DNA from: Hafnia psychrotolerans
GTDB taxonomy: Bacteria; Pseudomonadota; Gammaproteobacteria; Enterobacterales; Enterobacteriaceae
Direction: 5' to 3'
Assembly (NCBI RefSeq): GCF_014639435.1
Contig: NZ_BMFZ01000002.1
Coordinates: 62,001 to 126,000, forward strand
Length of the DNA: 64,000 bases
Made by a program: the position numbers and the translations under genes. Shown here piece after piece: positions 16,492 to 26,893 of the stretch. Each line of letters begins with the position of its first letter. Position 1 is the stretch's first letter. The notes under the pieces are model-generated. The model made no database searches, was not told the DNA's origin, and worked only from the letters and a program-made list of their open reading frames with translations.

Positions 16492-16595
16492 TGTTAATTT
16501 CTAATAAAAAATTTTATAACTAATAAAAATCAAGCATGACACTCGCCAATCAACAATTCTTAAGATAAAAGATAAAACTTGATAGCGGAACGACT

Positions 16596-19500
16596 CTAAA
16601 CATTTTCGACTTCACCTACGGATTGGCATATCAAAGTTATTATATCATCTTCTGGATTTTCTGATTTTTTATTAGAAGAATCCTCATTTAAACTTGGGGT
16701 GAATATTTTTATTTGATTTAAAAATTTAGATTTCATCTTAAGCAATTCAAACTCTTCAGCTACTAACCAAGATGTGATAAGAATACCATCTAATTTTTCT
16801 ATGAATTGGAGATATTCATCTGAAGAAAGATCATTTAAATGCACACATGAATAAGTTTTCACTCCCATTCTTTTTAAAGTCAGGAGATTTTTATCATTTT
16901 TCAGGCCATCACATTTTGAAGGATACAATGATACGAAAACATCATTCACCCACGTTTCCATAACTGTATCATCAGTCCAACCATCTGATATACCGATCAG
17001 GTTACTCGTGAATTTTTTAGCATTAAAGAAACAATCTTCGGATTTTGAATAAAAAACAAAATTTAGATTCCAATGATTAAATGTTTTTTCAAGATAAGTA
17101 TTCATTATTTTCTGAACATAACTGTACTCAATTGTATCAGTGGTTTCGAGTAATCCACTGATATCAACGTATACTTGCTTCAAGCGGGGTGATGGCTCAT
17201 AGTTTTGGGAAATTGCTACTGCAAGCTGCTCATAGCTATCACTAATATCGTAACGATCATCACAAGCAATATCTTTAAGCAAACCTTGATAATTTAGAGA
17301 AGCACTAGCGTAAACGTTTTCAATCGTTTGGAAACATTTTAAAGCACAATCTCTAGGATTATTTTCTCGGTAAACTTTATCTTTTCCTTTTTTCTGCATT
17401 TCAGTTCTGCGATCATAATCTTTATAAAGAGTGTTCAGCGCTAATAAGAAATCTTCATCTGTGAATTCATCATCCATTTTCCAAACAATATTATTATCAA
17501 GATCGTCCATAGATCCATTAGCGTTTACTATTGTTGCAAGTCCATAGTTTAAGCAATCCAATACCGATGCGGATGTTTCCCCACGAGATGATGTACGCAG
17601 TTGAACCCCTACGTCAGCTGCCGCAAGCCATGTTTTATAATCTTCAGCAGATACCCATCCTGTGATTTTTATTGTGCTTTTATTTTTTTTATTTTTTATT
17701 AATTTAATAATTGTTTGGCCATACTCTCCGCTATCGTTCTGGCCTACAAATATCAGATGACACTCAGCACTTTCGGATAGAGCAGATGAGCCCCAGGCTT
17801 CTAATAATCTGTGATTGAGTTTGGTTGGATTCAAAAATCCAAAGCTGCATACCACAAATGAACTATTATTTAGCCCAAGTTTCGCTCGTGCTTCCTCTTT
17901 GGTGATTTCAGATGGTGCACTACGCAGCAATGGAATTACAAACCAATCAATTGCAGCTTTTTCTCCATATAATTTCAACGCAAGACTCTTCGAATATTCA
18001 GAATGGCTGATTACTCCAAGAGAATTTTGTAATACAGAAAGATTACATGGGTACTCCATTTCTAGCGCCAGAGCGCTTTCCTCAAGAAATCTTCTCTTAA
18101 CCGCACCCCAACCCGGGTATTTCAACAGTTCGTCAGCAAGAAAGTTAGGTTTTTGCTTAATGCCGACATCTAGGTGCGAAACAATTCCTGATAGGAAAAA
18201 GTCATGCAACACAACAATACCCGGTATATCTTCCAAAAGATCAAACATATGACCATGGAAATCAGAGTTACCAAAATTATAAAGAACACGCTCATATACT
18301 GATGAGTTGTCACGCAACCACTGTGGGTCTCTAATAGTAAAGTTACTAATAACATACGGATCAGAAACGTTATTTTTCTGTTCTACTATTACATCAATAT
18401 CATAATATTTACTAAGTTCGTGTAGTAACTCTACACTATAATCACTAATACCACTTTTTTCAGGTGGTAGCGGTGATAAAAAGGCCATGCGCGGGCGTTT
18501 GTTACTTTTCAAAAAATTAGTTTTGAGATGGCGAATATGCAAATTCTCAAGAGATTCCCACGTTTTCTTAGCTGTTATCTCCCATGAGAACTTATGACTT
18601 TGAGAATAAGCATTATTTTTAAGTAGTTTATTATATTCAGGATCTGTCAAAGCTTTGTTTATTTTTAAAGTTATATCATGATCGTTAAATGGGTCAAATA
18701 AAGGTTCCGGAATACCAATCACCTCTGGGATACTCGATAATTCTCCTCCGATGACTGGCTTTCCACATTTCATTGCTTCAAGTATTGGCAATCCAAACCC
18801 TTCATGCCATGATGGGAAAACAAATAACTCACAGTAATTATAAAGTATTAATAAATCTTCATCTGAAACAAAACCTGTAATAACAACGTTACTGTTAGTC
18901 AAGCCATGTTCTTCATATAAACGTGTCAGTCTTTGACGATCGTGTTCCTGAACAGAACAAACAATGGTCAACTGGTACTTATTTATTAATTCATCAGAAA
19001 GATTTGAATACGCCCGAATTAATCCTTCAATATTTTTTCGGTGATCAATCCCACCGGTATACATAATAAAAGGACCTGTAATACCATATTTTGTTTTTAA
19101 ATGCTTTTTATCGCCATCGGTTACTGTGACTTCCATAAAACGTTCGTCACAAGCAGTAGATATATTAAAGACCTTTTCTTCAGGAATTGATAAATATCTT
19201 ATTGCTTCATTTCCCGCAGACTCTGAAATGGATAATAATAATTCACTACGTTTAAGATGATCAATTTTCTTCAAATACCATTTTTTAATGCTTTCATTCT
19301 CCAAATAAATATGGGAATGAATGAGTGGAATTAAATCATACAATATTACAGCAGTAGGAATTGATTTATATGACGAAATGGATGTCAATGCATTATCACC
19401 AAAACCCTCAAAAAGCGAACTCACAAGCACCACATCAGGCTTCAGTTTTGAAATAAAATCTTCACGGACTTTTTCCATAGCAAGGCGTTTGCCTGTATTT

Positions 19501-19745
19501 TTCTCGTCAAGATAGTAAACGGGTCCAATACCACTGAAGACATGAATATTTTCAGATAAAACAAGATCTCTAAATTCTTGTCTGATGTAATCGACGCTTT
19601 CAGCTAACAAGCCATTAAGTAAAAGTAAAACCTCATGCTTTGTATTTAATTCAAGCATGTTTTTAACTAAGCCCGCAGTATAGCGACCAATACCCCTATG
19701 AGTACTAGATGTTTGCATTGCCTGCATATCGATAAGGACTCGCAT
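16596..19745 (-). CDS. multidomain GT4 glycosyltransferase (WbdA-like O-chain polymerase)
   Basis: The 1049-residue protein begins MRVLIDMQAMQTSSTHRGIGRYTAGL. Domain 1 (about 1-415) is a complete GT4 enzyme with YTGGIDHRKNIEGLIRAY and FPSWHEGFGLPILEAM (E315 and E323 of EX7E). Domain 2 (about 436-820) is a second GT4 module with SPLPPEKSGISDYS and a degenerate C-terminal motif SRGETSASVLDCL near residue 745. A third segment (about 860-1049, QVYVDISGLLETT) looks like an incomplete transferase N-domain. In the O8/O9a systems WbdA builds the repeat unit with several domains, so this is probably the main chain polymerase. It is the most AT-rich stretch of the operon. It starts by TAATG overlap with the WbdD-like gene. 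Confidence 0.82.
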   Translation of the reverse strand: MRVLIDMQAMQTSSTHRGIGRYTAGLVKNMLELNTKHEVLLLLNGLLAESVDYIRQEFRDLVLSENIHVFSGIGPVYYLDEKNTGKRLAMEKVREDFISKLKPDVVLVSSLFEGFGDNALTSISSYKSIPTAVILYDLIPLIHSHIYLENESIKKWYLKKIDHLKRSELLLSISESAGNEAIRYLSIPEEKVFNISTACDERFMEVTVTDGDKKHLKTKYGITGPFIMYTGGIDHRKNIEGLIRAYSNLSDELINKYQLTIVCSVQEHDRQRLTRLYEEHGLTNSNVVITGFVSDEDLLILYNYCELFVFPSWHEGFGLPILEAMKCGKPVIGGELSSIPEVIGIPEPLFDPFNDHDITLKINKALTDPEYNKLLKNNAYSQSHKFSWEITAKKTWESLENLHIRHLKTNFLKSNKRPRMAFLSPLPPEKSGISDYSVELLHELSKYYDIDVIVEQKNNVSDPYVISNFTIRDPQWLRDNSSVYERVLYNFGNSDFHGHMFDLLEDIPGIVVLHDFFLSGIVSHLDVGIKQKPNFLADELLKYPGWGAVKRRFLEESALALEMEYPCNLSVLQNSLGVISHSEYSKSLALKLYGEKAAIDWFVIPLLRSAPSEITKEEARAKLGLNNSSFVVCSFGFLNPTKLNHRLLEAWGSSALSESAECHLIFVGQNDSGEYGQTIIKLIKNKKNKSTIKITGWVSAEDYKTWLAAADVGVQLRTSSRGETSASVLDCLNYGLATIVNANGSMDDLDNNIVWKMDDEFTDEDFLLALNTLYKDYDRRTEMQKKGKDKVYRENNPRDCALKCFQTIENVYASASLNYQGLLKDIACDDRYDISDSYEQLAVAISQNYEPSPRLKQVYVDISGLLETTDTIEYSYVQKIMNTYLEKTFNHWNLNFVFYSKSEDCFFNAKKFTSNLIGISDGWTDDTVMETWVNDVFVSLYPSKCDGLKNDKNLLTLKRMGVKTYSCVHLNDLSSDEYLQFIEKLDGILITSWLVAEEFELLKMKSKFLNQIKIFTPSLNEDSSNKKSENPEDDIITLICQSVGEVENV

Positions 19746-21907
19746 TACTGTTTCCTTTTACTATTATCAAATTTGACTAAAAGCGAATTTATTTTTTTTG
19801 AACGAGTTGACATTGAATTTGTCGTTTTAACTATAGTCTCGCAGTCGGATTTAATAGAACTATCATTCTTTTTATATTTGTAATAGATACGTTTAATTAT
19901 TCCATAAGTCTTCGTTTTGTGGGCAATCATTAATACTAGGTTTTTAATTCTCAAGTTTGTATTAACAATCTCTATTATTTTCTTTACGAAGAAGATGATA
20001 ATTTTTTTTATTGCCCTCTTGACTCTAGCAAATCTAGCTTTACTAAAAGGGTCAACGAAAAAATTTTTAATCTTTCTGAGTGGCCACGTTATTCTCCAAG
20101 AGGTGCTCTTATTGACAGCGATAATATTATTTTCGAGATCAACGATGTATTTGTCTTTTGCTGATATATGATTATTTAAATCATCGATAGCCCTCAATAA
20201 GTCTTGAGTTTTGGCTTCAGACTCTGCAATTAACTTTAAATACTCATCATTTGCCACACAATTTAATTCATCAGTGGGTTGTTCATTCGCTACATAATTT
20301 AATTCATCAACGGGTTGTTTATTCGCCACATAATTTAATTCATCAACGGGTTGCTCAGCATGTTTCAGCGAATCTATAATAGTTTTGATATTATTCAATT
20401 CTTCAGATTGGACAGAGACCATTTCAAGACCATTAACAAGATTTGCTAAATTAAGCTTGATATTTGATAATTCTTCTTTAAGTGCCTCTTGACACTCTTC
20501 AGATTTAATTATCGATGAATCAACAACTTGCATCCATATTTTTTGGATATCACTTGGCTGCTCCATGATATCATCATCTACATTAGATTTAATGTGATCA
20601 CTTATTTCTTTGAAACTCCAAGATTCCAGTGATTTACCCCACAACATTTCTAATTTTTTATTGTAAGGTGCAGGTAATGAATATGGACTAATAACAGGGG
20701 GTCTTAAAATACCACTGTTGTATACTTTCTTAGCAGAAATCTCATAAATTAATATAAGAAAGGAAAAATATATATTGAATGGCCAAGAGCAATCGTCTTT
20801 ATTTACTGAAAAGGAGCCATAATCAATCAATTCAACTTTGTTGTCTTCTTGCAACAAAATATTCCACATTCGGATATCGTCATGATAATAGCCATTGCTT
20901 TCAAGAATAACTAACTTGTCGAGCAATCCATTTATAACTTTTTCTGCATCATAATTTACTCCCGAATTAATTGCATCTAGTAGCAATATTCCAGGTATTT
21001 TTTCCATAACAACCCATGTCTCATAGTTATTATGGCCATGAACAAAAAGCTCGGGAGTTTTATAATTTTTTGGAGGCGTATTTAGAAAATCAACTTCCCT
21101 AAAAAATTCTTTTTCATTTCTTTCTTTTACACCTAATGTAAGTTCAAAAGCTTTAGCTATCCGATTTTCGCTGAAGTAATATCGACGTGTACCTTGATGA
21201 GCACCGTTTTCTTTTCCATGTGACTCTGTAGTCCAATGATCAAATCGCTCAATCTCATCACCATAAATCCAATAGCGATTGCTGGCTACATAAAGCGGCC
21301 TGCTTATATCTGACAGGTGAGTTGAAAACCTGCCAATTTCATGAACGAAATGACAACCATTTAAAATATCCCGCGGATTCTCTGGTAGTGAAGGAGCCCA
21401 ATATAGTGGCTCTTCATGTAATGCCAATTCAAAAATCATGGCGGCTGTTTTACCAGCCAAGTCCGCTATCCAACCCCTAACGGTGTCAGAACCATGTTGG
21501 TGTACGATATGATGGAATACACTCAACCCAGTGATAAGATCGTACTCATTATCTTTTATGGTTGTAATTATTTCTTCAATCCGACCTTGTAAGAAACGCA
21601 CAGCCATTTCCGGATTTTCTTCTGCTAATGCATTGCAAAGATCAATATTTTCTTTCTGAAAATCCACACCGACGACACTGGCACCTCTTTTGGCCAAACT
21701 GAAGCAAAAGAAACCTTGCGCACATCCGAAATCCAAAACGCGTAACGGACGACCTAACTTATTTTCTAGCGCTGTATAGACGATCTCTATTTCAACCAGT
21801 CGGTCGTGACACTCTCGGGATACTGCTGTTGAAAGCTCGGAATATCCGTAAATAGTTTGATATATTTCTGGCAGTTCATTTACCAGTGTTTCTATTCTTT
21901 TCTTCAT
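19745..21907 (-). CDS. wbdD: WbdD-like O-antigen chain terminator (methyltransferase-kinase with coiled coil)
   Basis: The 720-residue protein has a SAM methyltransferase domain at about 1-210 (VLDFGCAQG at 57-65, SVFHHIVH). A kinase domain at about 235-450 has HDDIRMWN as its HRD-like catalytic loop (D344, N349) and IDYGS as its DFG motif. A coiled-coil region follows at about 465-600, then a basic amphipathic C-terminus suited to membrane contact. The N-terminus NELPEIYQTIYGYSE and CxWRxT-like STSWRIT are as in E. coli WbdD (about 700 residues). WbdD phosphorylates and/or methylates the non-reducing end, stopping growth and marking the chain for Wzt. Residues 519-554 are three 12-residue tandem repeats. 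Confidence 0.87.
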   Translation of the reverse strand: MKKRIETLVNELPEIYQTIYGYSELSTAVSRECHDRLVEIEIVYTALENKLGRPLRVLDFGCAQGFFCFSLAKRGASVVGVDFQKENIDLCNALAEENPEMAVRFLQGRIEEIITTIKDNEYDLITGLSVFHHIVHQHGSDTVRGWIADLAGKTAAMIFELALHEEPLYWAPSLPENPRDILNGCHFVHEIGRFSTHLSDISRPLYVASNRYWIYGDEIERFDHWTTESHGKENGAHQGTRRYYFSENRIAKAFELTLGVKERNEKEFFREVDFLNTPPKNYKTPELFVHGHNNYETWVVMEKIPGILLLDAINSGVNYDAEKVINGLLDKLVILESNGYYHDDIRMWNILLQEDNKVELIDYGSFSVNKDDCSWPFNIYFSFLILIYEISAKKVYNSGILRPPVISPYSLPAPYNKKLEMLWGKSLESWSFKEISDHIKSNVDDDIMEQPSDIQKIWMQVVDSSIIKSEECQEALKEELSNIKLNLANLVNGLEMVSVQSEELNNIKTIIDSLKHAEQPVDELNYVANKQPVDELNYVANEQPTDELNCVANDEYLKLIAESEAKTQDLLRAIDDLNNHISAKDKYIVDLENNIIAVNKSTSWRITWPLRKIKNFFVDPFSKARFARVKRAIKKIIIFFVKKIIEIVNTNLRIKNLVLMIAHKTKTYGIIKRIYYKYKKNDSSIKSDCETIVKTTNSMSTRSKKINSLLVKFDNSKRKQ
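20246..20353. repeat. three 36-bp tandem repeats inside wbdD
   Basis: Units at 20246-20281, 20282-20317 and 20318-20353 encode QPTDELNCVAND, QPVDELNYVANE and QPVDELNYVANK (in reverse order on the minus strand). Each unit keeps the frame. They sit within the coiled-coil region of the WbdD-like protein. The middle and rightmost units are nearly identical in DNA, so copy-number change by slippage is plausible. Confidence 0.92.
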
Positions 21908-21925
21908 ATGTCATCCAGAGTTTTC

Positions 21926-23221
21926 TTATACAACAACATCAAATTCAGATTGGCAATCAATTATTCCCCAGAACGCCATCTGGCGAGATACATTGATGAT
22001 TATAGCGTCATATCTTCTTTCAAGCGGTTTTAGCTCCATAGGTGGAGTCCCAGAAGAAATACCAAAGGAAACCAAATAATTACCTTGATTTAAATTAACG
22101 GGGAATGAAAATTTGAATATTTTGACATCTCCAGCTTTTACTTCAATATTCTGTTTCCCTTGAGATGCTAAATAAGAATTTGTACCGTAAAGAAATATAC
22201 CCTCCAAACTTTTTATCAAGAACCCTGGAATTACGCTGTCGAAATCTTCATCAAACCTTACTTTCATATAAAAATCAGTATGCTGATTACTTTCAATTCT
22301 GGAGGGATAGCTTACATGGTCTGCTTTAATCTCATAATCTAAAATTGTTGCCCCGCCATGACCCCAACGATGCTCTTCCTTTCTATAGCCGGGTCTAGTA
22401 CAAAAGATATCTGTGTTCTCTGAAGAGGCTAATTCTGTAAGGCTGCTATTCTTAGCTTCAACACGTTCTGATTTAGAAGACTTAGTCTTACTTTTTCCAA
22501 ACAATTCATCTAAGTAAATGTTGGTGACTGAACGTGAAGGCCCTTGAGCTTCGATACGTCCATTTTTAAGGAATATTGCATTATTGCAATGTTTCACTAT
22601 GTCTTCAGCACCATGTGAAACTAATAGTAATGTAGTACCTGCTTTTCTATAAGCAGCAATACGTTGGAAACATTTGGCCTGAAATTTCGCATCACCTACG
22701 GTGAGTGCTTCATCGACTATCAAGATATCAGGACGTGTCGCAGTCGCAACAGCAAATGCTAAACGCATTTGCATACCGCTAGAATAAATTCTTACCGGTT
22801 GGTCGATGTAATCACCGATTTCAGCAAAGTTTTCGATTTCAAGAAATAATTCTTCAATCTCATACCTTTTATATCCCATCAGTAAACCTGACATATACAC
22901 GTTCTGCCTACCGGTGAAATCAGGATGAAATCCCATGCCCAATTCAAGTAAAGCAGCTACTTTACCATTAACCGTAATGTCACCTTTAGTAGGCTTGGTC
23001 GTCCCTGTTAATAGTTTTAATAAAGTACTTTTACCTGCACCATTGACACCTATGATACCAACGGAGTCTCCTGCTTCAATCTCAAAGCATATATCGTCAA
23101 GGACCCATTTTTTCTTATGTAAAACAATGTTCCCAGGCATAACTTTTTCAACAAAGCGATTCCATTTTGATGAGTATTGTTTATAAGCTTTACTTACATT
23201 ATTTACAATTATACTTTTCAT
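21926..23221 (-). CDS. wzt: O-antigen ABC transporter ATP-binding protein (Wzt) with C-terminal glycan-binding domain
   Basis: The 431-residue protein has an ABC ATPase domain at about 1-245, with Walker A GVNGAGKST (58-66), signature YSSGMQMRLA (about 146-155) and Walker B ILIVDEALTVGD (166-177). A C-terminal beta-rich domain (about 285-431, ending AFWGIIDCQSEFDVVV) is the carbohydrate-binding module of O8/O9a-type Wzt, which recognises the modified chain end. It powers export of the undecaprenyl-linked polymer across the inner membrane with Wzm. The start overlaps the wzm stop as TAATG. The extended form fits the presence of the WbdD-like terminator upstream of export. Confidence 0.94.
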   Translation of the reverse strand: MKSIIVNNVSKAYKQYSSKWNRFVEKVMPGNIVLHKKKWVLDDICFEIEAGDSVGIIGVNGAGKSTLLKLLTGTTKPTKGDITVNGKVAALLELGMGFHPDFTGRQNVYMSGLLMGYKRYEIEELFLEIENFAEIGDYIDQPVRIYSSGMQMRLAFAVATATRPDILIVDEALTVGDAKFQAKCFQRIAAYRKAGTTLLLVSHGAEDIVKHCNNAIFLKNGRIEAQGPSRSVTNIYLDELFGKSKTKSSKSERVEAKNSSLTELASSENTDIFCTRPGYRKEEHRWGHGGATILDYEIKADHVSYPSRIESNQHTDFYMKVRFDEDFDSVIPGFLIKSLEGIFLYGTNSYLASQGKQNIEVKAGDVKIFKFSFPVNLNQGNYLVSFGISSGTPPMELKPLERRYDAIIINVSRQMAFWGIIDCQSEFDVVV

Positions 23222-24015
23222 TATATCTCATCCACAATATCAGCAGCGTGCTTTTTAAACATTTTATAAGCAAACAAACACAATATAAGTGAGGCAATAG
23301 TTACTGGGATTAATGACTCCCAATTCGGCCATCTCTGATATACGAAAATATCTTGGTATGAGCGTATGACATTGGTCATAGGATTATATGAAAGTAAATC
23401 TCTTGCCCAGACAGGTAGAGTATTCAAGACGTAAACAATTGGCGTAAACCAAAACCAAAATTGCAAGAGAATAGTGACAAATTGTCCTACATCACGAACA
23501 AAAACATTCATTACACCAAGAATAACACCAAGACCAATCGAGAAAAGCATTTGTATTATTAATAAAGGAATAATAGCAATAAAGTATATATTTGGAAAAT
23601 TACCGCTAACTATAAGGAATAGAGTAAAAAGACCAAATATTATGCAGAAATTAATCAACGAAGTAAGTGAAGCAATGATAGGCAAGCAAATCTTAGGAAA
23701 GCTGACTTTCTTAAGAAGATTCGCATTAGTTATAAATAATGTTTGCAATGAATTAATTGTTTCCGCGAAAAAACTCCACGTTAACAATCCCGAACAAAGA
23801 TATATACTGTAAGAAAATGTTCCCGATATCTCAGGCAATCTTGCTTTCATTACTTGAGAAAATATTAGCGTATAGACTAATATCATTGCGACAGGTTGTA
23901 GAATCAACCATGCTGAACCGAGAAAACTTGCCTGATAGCGGGACTGAAAGTCCCGCTTAATGCTACCAGTAATAAAATCTCTATATTGATATATTACTTG
24001 AAATATTTCTTTCAA
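23221..24015 (-). CDS. wzm: O-antigen ABC transporter permease (Wzm)
   Basis: A 264-residue ABC-2-type permease with an amphipathic N-terminus (YRDFITGSIKRDFQSRYQASFLGSAW) and about six hydrophobic membrane segments. It forms the polysaccharide channel with Wzt in the inner membrane. It lies two bases after manB and overlaps wzt, so it belongs to the same transcript. Confidence 0.93.
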   Translation of the reverse strand: MKEIFQVIYQYRDFITGSIKRDFQSRYQASFLGSAWLILQPVAMILVYTLIFSQVMKARLPEISGTFSYSIYLCSGLLTWSFFAETINSLQTLFITNANLLKKVSFPKICLPIIASLTSLINFCIIFGLFTLFLIVSGNFPNIYFIAIIPLLIIQMLFSIGLGVILGVMNVFVRDVGQFVTILLQFWFWFTPIVYVLNTLPVWARDLLSYNPMTNVIRSYQDIFVYQRWPNWESLIPVTIASLILCLFAYKMFKKHAADIVDEI

Positions 24016-24017
24016 AA

Positions 24018-25391
24018 TTACTCTCCGCCCATTAATGCTAAGATCTCTTTCGTTTTCTCATTCATTAATTTAACGTTGTTTTTAGACTCAACATTCAATC
24101 GAATAACTGGTTCAGTATTTGATGTTCTCAAATTAAAGCGCCAGTCAGAAAACTCGAGACTTAAGCCATCAGTAAAATCTATATTTTCAGACTCGCATTC
24201 ATATTTATCCCGGATTCGCTGAATGACTTCATTTGCATTTTTAACTTTACGATTGATTTCACCAGATGCCGGGAATGCTGCCATGCGATCTTTAACCATG
24301 TTACTCAACGAGTCTCTTTTCAATGACACCAATCCCGCGACCAATAACCATGGAATCATCCCGCTGTCACAGTATGCAAAATCACGGAAATAGTGGTGGG
24401 CACTCATTTCGCCACCGTATATAGCATCTTCATGCCTCATACGCTCTTTAATAAAAGCATGGCCTGTCTTAGACATGATAGGAATACCACCTGACATGGA
24501 AACAATATCTTGGGTATTCCATGTCAAACGAGGATCATAAATTATTTTGCTCCCTGGATTTTTCTCCAAAAAAGCTTGTCCTAATAAACCGACGATATAG
24601 TACCCTTCAATAAATTCGCCGAATGAATCAAAGAAAAAACAGCGATCAAAATCGCCGTCAAAAGCGATTCCCATGTCTGCTTTATGTTCCAAAACTGCGT
24701 TAGCGGTATCTGCCCTGCATTCTGGTAACAAAGGATTAGGTATACCATTAGGGAACTGACCATCAGGCTGGTTATGGACCTTAATAAAGGTCACAGGCAC
24801 GTTACTTTCTTTAAACCGACGCTCGATTTCATCAATCACGTGGCCAGCTGCACCATTCCCTGAATTGATCACCAACTTCATAGGAGCTAATGCTTTGCTA
24901 TCAATATATCCGAGTAAATGGTCAACATAATCACTCAGTATCGAAATCTGCGTATAAGCACCACGCTTGGCTTCATCAACTGGGGCAAAATTATTCGCCT
25001 CTGCTAATTCTTTAATGGCAAACAAACCTGTATCACCACTGATTGGCCTGGATCCTTCACGGACCAATTTCATGCCATTATAATCCATCGGATTATGGCT
25101 TGCCGTCACTTCAATACCCCCATCCATTTCAAGATGGAATGTTGCGAAGTAAACCTCTTCTGTTCCACTTACACCAATATCAAAAACATCAGCGCCCGCA
25201 TCACGCAAGCCATCAGCCAAAGCTAATTTTAATGCTTCACTGGTTAAACGGACATCACCGCCAACAATAATTTTCTTTGGCTTTAAATATTCACCGTAAG
25301 CGCGCCCAATACGATATGCAATATCTTCATTGAGTTCTTCACCTAATTTCCCACGAATATCATAGGCTTTAAAACAGGTTAATGTTTCCAT
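24018..25391 (-). CDS. manB: phosphomannomutase (ManB/CpsG)
   Basis: A 457-residue alpha-D-phosphohexomutase. The phosphoserine loop is [16 protein letters not shown], the metal-binding loop is [14 protein letters not shown], the sugar-binding loop [13 protein letters not shown], and the phosphate-binding motif [14 protein letters not shown]. It converts mannose-6-phosphate to mannose-1-phosphate, the substrate of ManC. It is 17 bases downstream of manC. Confidence 0.96.
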   Translation of the reverse strand: METLTCFKAYDIRGKLGEELNEDIAYRIGRAYGEYLKPKKIIVGGDVRLTSEALKLALADGLRDAGADVFDIGVSGTEEVYFATFHLEMDGGIEVTASHNPMDYNGMKLVREGSRPISGDTGLFAIKELAEANNFAPVDEAKRGAYTQISILSDYVDHLLGYIDSKALAPMKLVINSGNGAAGHVIDEIERRFKESNVPVTFIKVHNQPDGQFPNGIPNPLLPECRADTANAVLEHKADMGIAFDGDFDRCFFFDSFGEFIEGYYIVGLLGQAFLEKNPGSKIIYDPRLTWNTQDIVSMSGGIPIMSKTGHAFIKERMRHEDAIYGGEMSAHHYFRDFAYCDSGMIPWLLVAGLVSLKRDSLSNMVKDRMAAFPASGEINRKVKNANEVIQRIRDKYECESENIDFTDGLSLEFSDWRFNLRTSNTEPVIRLNVESKNNVKLMNEKTKEILALMGGE

Positions 25392-25408
25392 TTACTCTTT
25401 CCTAATTA

Positions 25409-26821
25409 TTAGTTACGGCCGTACTGGTCTTGAATACGCACAACATCGTCATTGCCTAAATATGATCCAGATCTTACCTCAAGTAATTCTAAAGGTATCT
25501 TTCCTGGATTCTCCAACATGTGGATCGAGCCAATAGGAATAAATGTTGATTGATTTTCAGTAAGTAAGAATGTTTTATCGCCAATGGTCACTTTGGCGGT
25601 ACCGGCCAGTATAATCCAATGCTCAGCACGGTGATGGTGCATTTGTAATGAGAAGGTTCCACCAGGGATCACTGTTACACGGTTTACATTGAAACGTTTT
25701 TCTGCAACCACCGCATCACAGCGCCCCCATGGTCTATAAATATCACGGTGGTGACGATATTCACTTCTCTCATTGGCTTTGAGGTATTCAACAACTCGCT
25801 TAACATCTTGTACCTGTGTTTTATCAATGACTAACACAGCATCTTTGGTGCTCACGATAACTAAATTTTCAACACCTACAGCCGCTATAAGTTTTTCATC
25901 AGTATTAATGTAGCAATTATTTGTGTTGTGTAGGAATACATCACCGGTTATTGCATTATCATCATTATCTTTGTTATTCACTTCCCATAATGCGGACCAA
26001 GAACCTACATCACTCCAACCGGCATCTAAAGGTACCACCATGCCATCATTAGTTTTTTCCATAACGGCGTAGTCGATAGATTCATCAGGGCACGAAGAAA
26101 AAATATCTTTATTGATGGAAATAAAATCCGAGCTGTTTGGTTGGCTGGTAAGCGCCTGTTCACACGCTTCTAAAATATCTGGTCTAAATTTCTCTAGCTC
26201 CTGAAGATATTTTTTTGCCCGGAACATAAACATACCGCTGTTCCAATAATAATCACCCGAAGCAATATACTGCTCAGCCGTTTCTTTATTAGGTTTTTCA
26301 ACGAAACACTGAACTTCGTACCCCTCATTGTTCGTACCAATATGTTCACCGCGCTGTATATATCCGTAGCCGATTTCGGCGCCTGTTGGCACGATGCCAA
26401 AAGTCACTAATTTATCAGCCGATGCAAAAGGAATGGCTTTGGCTATCGCGTTGTGAAATTCCTCAACATTATTGATGACGTGATCGGCTGCAAGTACCAA
26501 CATGATAGGATCATCACTGTCTTTTATTGCATTCAATGCTGCAAGAGCAATGGCTGGCGCGGTATTACGTCCAACGGGTTCTAATATTATATTATTAGAC
26601 AATTTTTGGATTTCACGTAACTGCTCTGCAACCAGAAAGCGGTGCTCTTCGTTACAAATAACGACAGGCTCTCTTACATTTAAGTCATCAAGACGCAATA
26701 GCGTTTCTTGTAACATGGAGTGGGTACTGTGCAGACGTAAGAACTGTTTTGGATACAACTCTCTTGACATCGGCCATAAACGACTACCTGTACCACCTGC
26801 CATTATTACTGGAAGTAACAT
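25409..26821 (-). CDS. manC: mannose-1-phosphate guanylyltransferase (ManC)
   Basis: A 470-residue enzyme: [28 protein letters not shown] carries the nucleotidyltransferase signature, with [14 protein letters not shown] and NSGMFMFRA following. The C-terminal cupin-like domain (about 350-470) shows PWGRCD and [18 protein letters not shown]. It makes GDP-mannose, the precursor for mannose and, through Gmd/Rmd, GDP-D-rhamnose. It is the first gene of the operon, about 70 bases after the ops element. Only the C-terminal cupin-type domain, not a separate PMI enzyme, is evident. Confidence 0.96.
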   Translation of the reverse strand: MLLPVIMAGGTGSRLWPMSRELYPKQFLRLHSTHSMLQETLLRLDDLNVREPVVICNEEHRFLVAEQLREIQKLSNNIILEPVGRNTAPAIALAALNAIKDSDDPIMLVLAADHVINNVEEFHNAIAKAIPFASADKLVTFGIVPTGAEIGYGYIQRGEHIGTNNEGYEVQCFVEKPNKETAEQYIASGDYYWNSGMFMFRAKKYLQELEKFRPDILEACEQALTSQPNSSDFISINKDIFSSCPDESIDYAVMEKTNDGMVVPLDAGWSDVGSWSALWEVNNKDNDDNAITGDVFLHNTNNCYINTDEKLIAAVGVENLVIVSTKDAVLVIDKTQVQDVKRVVEYLKANERSEYRHHRDIYRPWGRCDAVVAEKRFNVNRVTVIPGGTFSLQMHHHRAEHWIILAGTAKVTIGDKTFLLTENQSTFIPIGSIHMLENPGKIPLELLEVRSGSYLGNDDVVRIQDQYGRN

Positions 26822-26893
26822 TTTTGTCCCTCAAATATCCCATGTTAAAAAACAATATAAATCAATATGATACATAAAAAAAAGATAAAAAGA

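Noticed and set aside
17815-18252. 145-codon plus-strand frame inside the large transferase gene
   Set aside because: Antisense shadow; the minus-strand frame is a continuous glycosyltransferase.
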